In this document: positions 57,254-64,000 of the stretch, piece by piece
How positions within the stretch are numbered: the first letter of the stretch is position 1
Layout of the letters: every line of letters begins with the position of its first letter
From: Adiantum capillus-veneris
Lineage: Eukaryota > Streptophyta > Polypodiopsida > Polypodiales > Pteridaceae
Reading direction: 5' to 3'
DNA length: 64,000 bases
Assembly: GCA_014529385.2 (NCBI GenBank)
Contig: CM043965.1
Coordinates: 63,445,933-63,509,932, forward strand
The notes under the pieces: generated by a model
What the model was told of the DNA's origin: nothing
The model's input: only the letters and a program-made list of their open reading frames with translations
Database searches by the model: none
Translations under genes and position numbers: made by a program

Positions 57254-59386
57254 TGATTGCTGCGTGTATTGCTCTTTTGGGTCTCCCTTGTCGTCCCCTC
57301 TTTTTCATAGAGTTCTTTAAACCCGCTTTCCTCTACTTAGATGTGAGCGAGCTGGGCATCCCTTCTTCTCAAATCCTCGAGTAGATCAGTGTTTGTAGTG
57401 GTGAGTTTGACATTTTCTTTCTTGAGTTTCTCTACGTGCTTTTGGGAGCTCATGATTGTTAGGCTTACTAGCTTGTTGTATAGCTTATTTTGCTCAACTA
57501 GCATGGTTTTCTTGATCATTTCCTTTTCCAGCTCCTCAGCAAGCTTCCTGATGAGAGCAGCATGCCTGAGATTTGACATGGGTGTGCTTGTTGCCATTGC
57601 AGGGTAGTGTTGGCTCGTCTTCTTTGCTAAGCTCCAGAGGTGTAGTTGAGGGGCTTGTCTTGATGGTGATCAGCCTTGGCTCCTCAGCCCGTGCAGGTTT
57701 CCTCTCACTTTTGGTCTTGTGCACCTGGAAAGGGATGATGGATATGAGTATTGGCCGGCACACTATCCGCTTTTCTACAATCTTCAAAATCTATATAACC
57801 TTCTTTTTCTCTTTGTCTTCCACTTGTGTAGGAGGTAAGTCCTCCATCATCGGGTTTTCTTGCTCTTTTCCCAAGCCCTCAAGCGACTTGTCCCCCTAAA
57901 TTACATGTTCATTTTTAGATTTTTCTACATGTGATCCTTCCATCATTGGGTTTTCTTGCATTTTTTTAGCAAGCCCTTAGGTTGGATATTTGCGATCGTT
58001 TCTGCTAATAGCTCTATCTTTGTCTTGACAGCCTCTTGGGATTCCTTGATAGTGTAGTTTTCCTTGAGAAAATCTTTGCTTCTGGGTCAAAGGGAGGCAG
58101 ATCCACGAGGGGAGGCTCCTCCTCTTGCCCTTGCTCCTAGACCATGGCTTTGTTCTACGCTTCAGGTGCTGGTAGTCCTTGGTCTTGGCCCTTGTTGGCT
58201 TCACCTTTTGCTCTTCCATCTTTTCTTCCAGTGCTACAAGAATCTCCATTAGCTGTTCAGGGTCCGTAGGGACGTGAGAAACTGCTTGGTGATGATCAAG
58301 GCGTCTTTTGGTGCACTGTTCTCTTGCTGCCTTGTTAGCTTTCTTCACGTCTTCTTTCTCAACTGTAGCGTCCTCTGGTCGCTTGGTTGTCTAGCTGGTT
58401 TGGCCCCTGATCTTATTTCTTATTATGGCTGTCAAGCTATGAGCTTGCACTTCTCTTTTGTGTTTCTCGGCTTTTCGTTGAGTTTGGGCGGATTATCTGT
58501 CTTTTCTTTTGATCTTCCCCGGCCTTGGCCTCAAGCTCCTCTTGCTCCTTGCATTTTTGTTCCGTGTGAGCGATCCTTTGCTCAAGTTGAATCCTCGACC
58601 ATCTCTCTTTTTTTGGCACTCGGATCTCCATGTTGGTTTCCGAGTCCACATTCTCTAAACTGGTGGCTCCTTTGTCTCTCATGTACTCAGGCTGTGTGGT
58701 TCTCCTTTCTTGGTTGTTTGGGTGTCACTACAAGTGTGGGTCATCCCTTGCTCATTGGTCTTCGCATGATGTCAGACCACTCTGCAAATGTTGGTGCCTC
58801 TTGCAGTAAATCAAACTCTCTTACTAGGTATGCAACTATCTTTGTTAGCAATTTTGCCCCTCCAAGGTGCGGTACGCCTGTCTTCTTTTCCCATTGTCTG
58901 CGTTTTGCTGTAGCCATGATTCTATCAAAGGCCCATTTGGCCACATCGATTATTGAGAACTGTGATGCACCTGGAAACTCTCCTTGTCTTCAAGCTTGTA
59001 GATAGTGCGTACCCTTATCTTCTTGGAAGTGTTTAATTTTGTAGCAATCAAATGACAAAAATCCCAATTTAGATGGACAATTTTCAGATGTCGGCTATTT
59101 GTGCATTAAGTTCCCTCCCAATTAGTTTGGTCACTAACTTGAGGTCAGAGTGTCCAAATTTGGCATGTGAGGTGTCATTGGGATCCTCTTGGCAAGGGCT
59201 ATCCATTGGTACCATTTTGTCTAAAAAATATCCATATGTGTCATATGGAGATGGTGTTTGCACAATTTGGTTATGCTTGTCTTCCTCTATCCAACCATGC
59301 CTTGCTTGACCAATTTGGATCACCAAATCTCTATTTTTAGGAAAAAAAGGATCTTGGCCCTTTAGTTTTTGATCCTGGGTGATCAA
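57254..59386 (-). pseudogene. Unrecognised coiled-coil protein gene, 5' and middle part
   Basis: On the minus strand, coding-like sequence runs from about 59386 ('LKLVTKLIGRELNAQI', near 59125) through 'VAKWAFDRIMATAKRRQWEK' (58944) and 'LLTKIVAYLVREFDLLQEAP', a Lys/Glu-rich linker, 'QLMEILVALEEKMEEQ' (near 58230), 'SQEAVKTKIELLAETIANIQ' (near 58020), a duplicated 'QENPMME' motif (near 57950 and 57860), and then the helical stretch 57597-57337 ('ALIRKLAEELEKEMIKK', 'KHVEKLKKENVKLTTTNTDL'). The last part crosses a TAA and joins in frame to 55617. At least three frame changes and several stops are present. The long coiled-coil nature is plain, but the family is unknown. A structural or gag-like protein is possible. 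Confidence 0.55.
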
Positions 59387-60069
59387 CTATTATCTGACAT
59401 ATATTTTTGTGATTTCAAGCCTATAAATGGGCTTTCCTCATCATTTTGGGTCTAGGGACTACCCACTTGTTAAGGTTTGGGTGTCATTTTCACTTGCAAA
59501 TGCCTAGGTTGGGCTTTGTGGCACCAACCACGATAGATGTCACTTCTGACCATTCAACATGGAATTGGTACCAACTGGTTCCTCTTGATGTGTAGACTCC
59601 TTGTATGCTTTGCTTGTCCCATTTGGTCCACTGAAATGATCATATGACACTATTTCTTGTTTCCTGCAATCTGTTTTGCACAAAGTGACCCTATATGGCA
59701 TTTTGATGAGGTCCATCTTGGTTGTCAAGCTCCCTATGGTGGTTTCTGAGTTATTCAAAGGTTGCCACATAGCTTTAGCGCTTTTGGTCACTTGGTAGGA
59801 AGTCATTTGATGAAAAACGCGCTTAAGATGCACAATTTGCCTTGATTAGAGTTTTATGGCAGTTTTTGGCAATTTTCATATGGCATTGGCTTCCTTTGGG
59901 TGTCTCCAAGCTTATGGCGGAAAAATTCTGGAATTGCTCCTTGGTTTGCCCTAGTTTTGGCCATTTTCCAATAGTTTCTCTTGAAATCTCCTAGACTTGT
60001 GCTATCTGGACTTTTGGTGGTCCATTTAATGATTTCTAAGCATGGGAGACCCGCACAAGGCATAGGGAT
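59387..60069. other. Upstream DNA of the coiled-coil gene, no clear gene
   Basis: Minus-strand open stretches 59833-59540 and 60075-59854 have no recognised motif and no frame linkage to the sequence below 59386. It might be 5' UTR, an intron or promoter of the disrupted gene, or another repeat. Confidence 0.35.
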
Positions 60070-60413
60070 TGTCATAATAACTAATATCTAATATCTAATT
60101 CTCCTAAATGATTTTCTCATGTTAAATTGATCATTTAATTGGGGAAGTGCCAAGGGAGAAAAAGCTAGAATATTGGTTAAGCTGGCAGACCGGACGCAGT
60201 AGGGATCCAAAGGAGGGAAAATAGGGATCCAAAAGGGGGCGGGCATCTATGGTTCAGCCCCTTAAGACTTCCAAAATGCTAAGGTTCTAAAATTCAAAGG
60301 TTGTGTCCAAAGGTCAAAAGCCTAGGAAAATTGGATGCTTTGTGTGTGCTCAAAAAGTCTTCATGCATCCTGCATAGGAGGGGGTGAGCCCTAGAAGTAG
60401 GAGATGAGAAAGA

Positions 60414-60473
<60 letters not shown>

Positions 60474-61042
60474 AGCTCCTTTACACAAAGGGAAAGAGGG
60501 ACACATGTCAGCTCCCTAGCCCAGATGCCCACAAGGTGTACTAAATCCTATTGGATGGCCATGGATGTGGATCAATGAGAATTAGGCTAGAGTAAATCTA
60601 GTTTAATTAATTTAAAAAAACTTAATAAAAGAACCAATAAGAATTGAGCTCTCTAGAAGACTATTGGACAGTCTCCCAAGGGGTCCAATGAGCATTCAGT
60701 AGCCCAATGGCTTGCCTGATTCCTATTGGCCAGGAGACAAAGGGGTCCAATGAGAGTTTAGTTGCATTAATTGATTACCTAAAGCTCTCACAAAAGGGGA
60801 AAGGGGGACACATGTTGGAAGGCTATCACTTATGCTACTTAAATTTCATTGGCTAAGCCTATCACTTAGGCTATCACTTATGCTACTTAAATTTCATTGG
60901 CTAAGCCTGGCATGGGCTAATAGGGTGTGAGCATGAGCAAATAGCAAGAGGGGTAGACCAAGAGAGAGAGGGGGCTGATTTTTCAAAGGCATTATTGCAT
61001 GCATACACACACACACACACACACACACAAGTCCATGTGTGG

Positions 61043-61076
<34 letters not shown>

Positions 61077-61284
61077 GTCCATGTGTGGAGTAAGAAGACT
61101 CTCTCTCTCTCTCTCTCTCCTTCTCAAGCTTTAATGGAAAGATTATCACCTACTCCAAGCTTGTGAGAAGGGAGGCCTACACCAACAACTCTCGGCTTTG
61201 TGATGCAAATCCAACCAAGAGCCAAGCTTCGATGCATGCTCATCTCCTCTACCATGCTAATTACTAAGCTAAGCTATGCTAATA
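60070..61284 (+). repeat. 5' LTR of gypsy E, 3'-truncated
   Basis: Follows the A LTR up to …ATGCTAATA near 61284, then jumps to AAGCTTGACAGG, which in A lies in the leader near 31000. It contains (CA)n tracts at 60417-60468, 61005-61028 and 61049-61073. The last two are part of a duplicated unit with CAAGTCCATGTGTGGAGTAA. A 48-bp direct repeat (60821-60868 and following) is also present. Confidence 0.85.
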
Positions 61285-61476
61285 CGTACAAGCTTGACAG
61301 GACCCGGTGCTGTTTTGGTGTTGAATGACCCTCTCTTCTATTCCTTGCAATTAATGGTAAATTCGAGCTACGGGTACAGTAGCTTGAGTGCTTTTTCTAA
61401 AGGGGTAAAGAGGAGTAGCAACTAGGGCTTGAATTGCCAAAGTACACCTAAAAAGTTTACACCTAAAAGTTGTTAG

Positions 61477-63225
61477 AATGGCTGACAATAGTAAAGAGAG
61501 TGAAATTAATATTGCTAACTTTGATGAATGGGATTATCCAAGCTCCCCACCATGACAAGAGAGCACCTAGGAAGCCTCCTTGCGAGACTTTCAAAGAGGC
61601 TTCTCTCCGATTTGGGAAGAAGAAGAGGATCCATACGAAGGGCTCAGAAATTTGCTTCTTTATGACACATCTCCTTCTCAAAGGAGAACTCAAGAACCCC
61701 CACTAAAGGAACGAGAAAGAAGTGAGTCTCCTGCCACCTTGGTGGAGATGGCTCCACGAAGACGGCGTGCTAAACGCTCTCCATCACCTCCAAAACGGAG
61801 AAGACCATTGCACAATTCTCCACACCATAATTCAAAGAGGGATGACAAAAAGCAAGAGAAGAAAAAGGCAAGAAAAAGGACACCCACTTCTCCATCTTCT
61901 TCATCCTCTTCCTCTTATGAAAGTGATGGTGCATATAAAGAAGATCAAGGCAAGAAAAGGTGAGAAAGAGGTCACCCTCTTCTCCATCTTCCTCAAATTC
62001 TTCTTCCTTTGAAGAAAGCAATGGTGCAACTTTTGAACCATCAAAAATAAGAGGCCATAGGAAATCCTATACCGTGTGGAAGAGGTTGTCCAAGCTCAAG
62101 AAGTTCAAAGAGGGAGGGAAGAGCATCTCTTTCCTTACCTACGATGGCACCTTTGGTGATATGGACAAAGTCTTGGCCATTATCCAACAATTCAATGCGG
62201 CATTTGGAGATGAGGGCTTCACGGAGTCCTCTAAGCTATGCCATGTAGCTATGCACTTTCAAAAGTCCACCAGGCAATGGTGGTCTAGCCTACGGGCCAA
62301 CGATGAAGCTCCACGAACATGGAAAGCTTTAAGAGCTTCCATTATGAAGCAGTATTTGGCTATCGATGCCAAAGACAAAGTACTCACCGAATGGCAAAGC
62401 TTGAAGCTCTCTCCCTACAAATCCATTCACAAATTTGTAGACAAGTTTTGGGACTTACAACTCAAAGCCACTATCTTCAAAAACTTGGATTTTGGAGAGC
62501 AAAAGCAACAATTTTGTGCGGGCTTAACTGAAGAAATGGCGGAGTATGTCAACTCCCAAAGGCCACGCACCATATCGACGGTTATACACCATATGATGGT
62601 GGCTTCTCGAATCAATTTCCAAACAGGGGCTAAGAGAATTCTAAGCCACGAAAACAAGGGTTCCAATGAGCCTAAGGGGAAGGACAATGTCCCAAAGTCT
62701 CATAAGGGCAATTCCAACAAAGCTAAGGAGAAGGGAGTTTACAAAGGCAAAAACAAACTCTCTCCTGAAGAGCTTGAGCGTTATCGCAAGGATAACCGCT
62801 GTTTCAAGTGTGGCAAGCAAGGGCATGTGTACCCCGCTTTTCCCCAAAAGAACACCCGCCATGAACCTCCTAGAGCTACCTTGGCCGAAATCCAAGAGGA
62901 GGAAACTCACCACAAAGGATCTCCTCTATGCCATGCTTGGGGAAAGGTAAGAAAACATGAATCTTTTATTCTCTTTGACCTTGGTTCTACTCACAATTTC
63001 ATATCCATAGAGTTGGCCACCAAGCTAGGCATACAAGCTTACGAGATAACCACAGATGGTGCTTTCAAGGGTCAAGAAGCTTCAGCCACTCCCTTCATCG
63101 GGAAATCGAGACTCCATGTCCAGAGCTATGTGGACAAAGAGGACTTCTTTATCTCTCCTCTCAAGCACGAGGATGTAATCCTAGGGGCACGATGGTTTGA
63201 TCGCATGACTGCTGCCAATGTTTAA
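61477..63225 (+). pseudogene. Gag and protease of gypsy E
   Basis: The ATG at 61477 starts like A and C (MADNSKESEIN), but a deletion removes much of the N-terminus. The Ser/Arg-rich linker is open at 61580-61963, and the gag domain plus protease at 61960-63225 ('FTESSKLCHVAMHFQKSTRQ', 'YLAIDAKDKVLTEWQSLKL'). The zinc knuckle 'CFKCGKQGHVYPAF' has F in place of the final C. The protease motif reads 'LFDLGSTHNFIS' (DLGST instead of DPGST). The frame closes in 'DRMTAANV' at a TAA where A and C continue. Confidence 0.85.
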
Positions 63226-63412
63226 TTCCCTAAAAGGAGAATCTACTTTAGGTTCAGGGAAAAAGATATGTACATAGATTCCAAGCAAATGGGTAACAAC
63301 CATACCCATTGTACATATGCAAGCTTTCAATAAGTCAATAAAGAGCTCTATATTCCGTGTACATGATTTTTGTTAAAGATTCTCAAAATGAACCTAATGT
63401 TTAGCAAAAGAA

Positions 63413-64000
63413 AATATACACACTCACAAAGAATTAGAGTTAACCAATTTTCTCAAGGGGTTTCAAGATGTCTTTATTGACGACATCCCTTGTGAGCTAC
63501 CTCCTAAACGAGGCAATGATGACCATGCAATTGAACTTCTTCCAGGAATTTTACCACCTAATAAACCTCCTTATAGAGTTTCTCAAGATCAACAAGAGGA
63601 GATTATGCAGCAAGTGCATGAGTTAGTTGAGAAGGGCATGGTTAGGTCTAGCTCATCTCCATTTTGCTCACCCATGTTATTAGTGCAAAAGAAGGATGAC
63701 ACATATCGTATGAATGTCGACTATAGAGCACTAAATAGGATCACTATCAAAAATAGGTTTCCCATTCCACGGGTAGAAGACCTATTTGATAAGCTACAAG
63801 GGTCCACGTACTTCAGTAGGATTGACCTAGAAAGTGGCTATCATCAAATAAGGATAGTTGAACAAGACATTGTAAAGATCGCATTTCGCACTACATTTGG
63901 TCTTTACGAATGTATTGTCATGCCTTGTGGCTTGACCAATGCACCAGCCACATTCAACGGCTTGATGGAGAAGCTATTCAGGCCTCACCGAACCTTTACT
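63413..64000 (+). pseudogene. Reverse transcriptase of gypsy E, cut by the window edge
   Basis: An open stretch in a different frame from gag. It starts 'KELELTNFLKGFQDVFIDD', then 'PPKRGNDDHAIELLPG', 'CSPMLLVQKKDDTYRMNVDY', 'RALNRITIKNRFPIPRVEDL', 'YFSRIDLESGYHQIRI' and 'MPCGLTNAPATFNGLMEKLF'. Compared with A and C, it has several substitutions at conserved places (KDG to KDD, MPFGL to MPCGL, LKSG to LESG), a sign of decay. No stop occurs before 64000. Confidence 0.85.

Larger units (their letters stand above)
60070..64000 (+). mobile_element. Ty3/gypsy element E, sister of A, runs off the window
   Basis: Starts TGTCATAATAACTAATATC at 60070, the reverse complement of the A LTR end. The plus-strand order is a damaged 5' LTR, gag, protease, then RT to the window edge. 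Wording is closest to element A. The 5' LTR lost its last ~500 bp together with the primer site and leader. The 3' half lies outside the window, so the TSD cannot be tested. Confidence 0.9.

Noticed and set aside
1-64000. tRNA, rRNA or snRNA genes
   Set aside because: No cloverleaf with A/B boxes, no rRNA-like conserved sequence and no snRNA-like promoter was noticed; the tRNA-like words are retroelement primer sites.

Overview
The window is nuclear plant DNA made mostly of nested, decaying transposable elements, with one clear host gene. The host genes use intron-containing, plant-type families: a PP2A B56/B' regulatory subunit and degenerate PLS-type pentatricopeptide repeat (PPR) arrays. 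The PPR wording (repeated '…TYACILKACGTTQD…GKRIH' and 'NALVDMYAKCGLLQKAQ' modules) is the kind found in large fern or other seed-free plant PPR families. A fern-like large genome is my inference, not something the sequence proves. Coordinates of elements come from target-site duplications (TSDs) and terminal TG…CA read directly from the sequence.

Left part (1-11 kb): an unassigned repeat with a perfect 155-bp tandem duplication; a 3'-truncated Ty3/gypsy element on the minus strand (830-4439); a complete hAT DNA transposon (4636-7981, TSD ATGCAGGT) whose transposase frame carries two TAA codons; and a PP2A B' exon on the minus strand (8950-10185) that ends at a splice donor with no downstream exon in sight.

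Nested block (11-35 kb): a plus-strand PPR pseudogene (11183-13364, continuing at 32799) is split by a 19.4-kb three-level nest. Gypsy A (13370-32798, TSD ACATA) has in its 3' LTR a small non-autonomous LTR element B (14254-24831, TSD TTAGG), which in turn holds gypsy chromovirus C (14664-23523, TSD GTATG). A second, oppositely oriented PPR ruin, a gypsy integrase relic and an LTR fragment follow.

Right part (36-64 kb): an unrecognised minus-strand coiled-coil coding sequence runs from about 59.4 kb down to 39.5 kb. It is cut by a 14.4-kb LTR element G (41137-55542, TSD GAGAG) and by a solo LTR (55618-57253, TSD TGATT). Removing both insertions rejoins the reading frame exactly. G has ~2.05-kb LTRs, no recognisable pol, and an internal ORF of about 410 codons of coiled-coil type. 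Its left LTR holds a degenerate Ty1/copia element F (43041-48137, TSD GCTTG) and its right LTR a 281-bp foldback MITE. From 60070 to the window end lies a plus-strand gypsy E, a sister of A, with a damaged 5' LTR.

The candidate undescribed items are the disrupted coiled-coil gene and the pol-less element G with its own coiled-coil ORF. Almost every element ORF is broken; gypsy C, with near-identical LTRs, is the youngest and best preserved.
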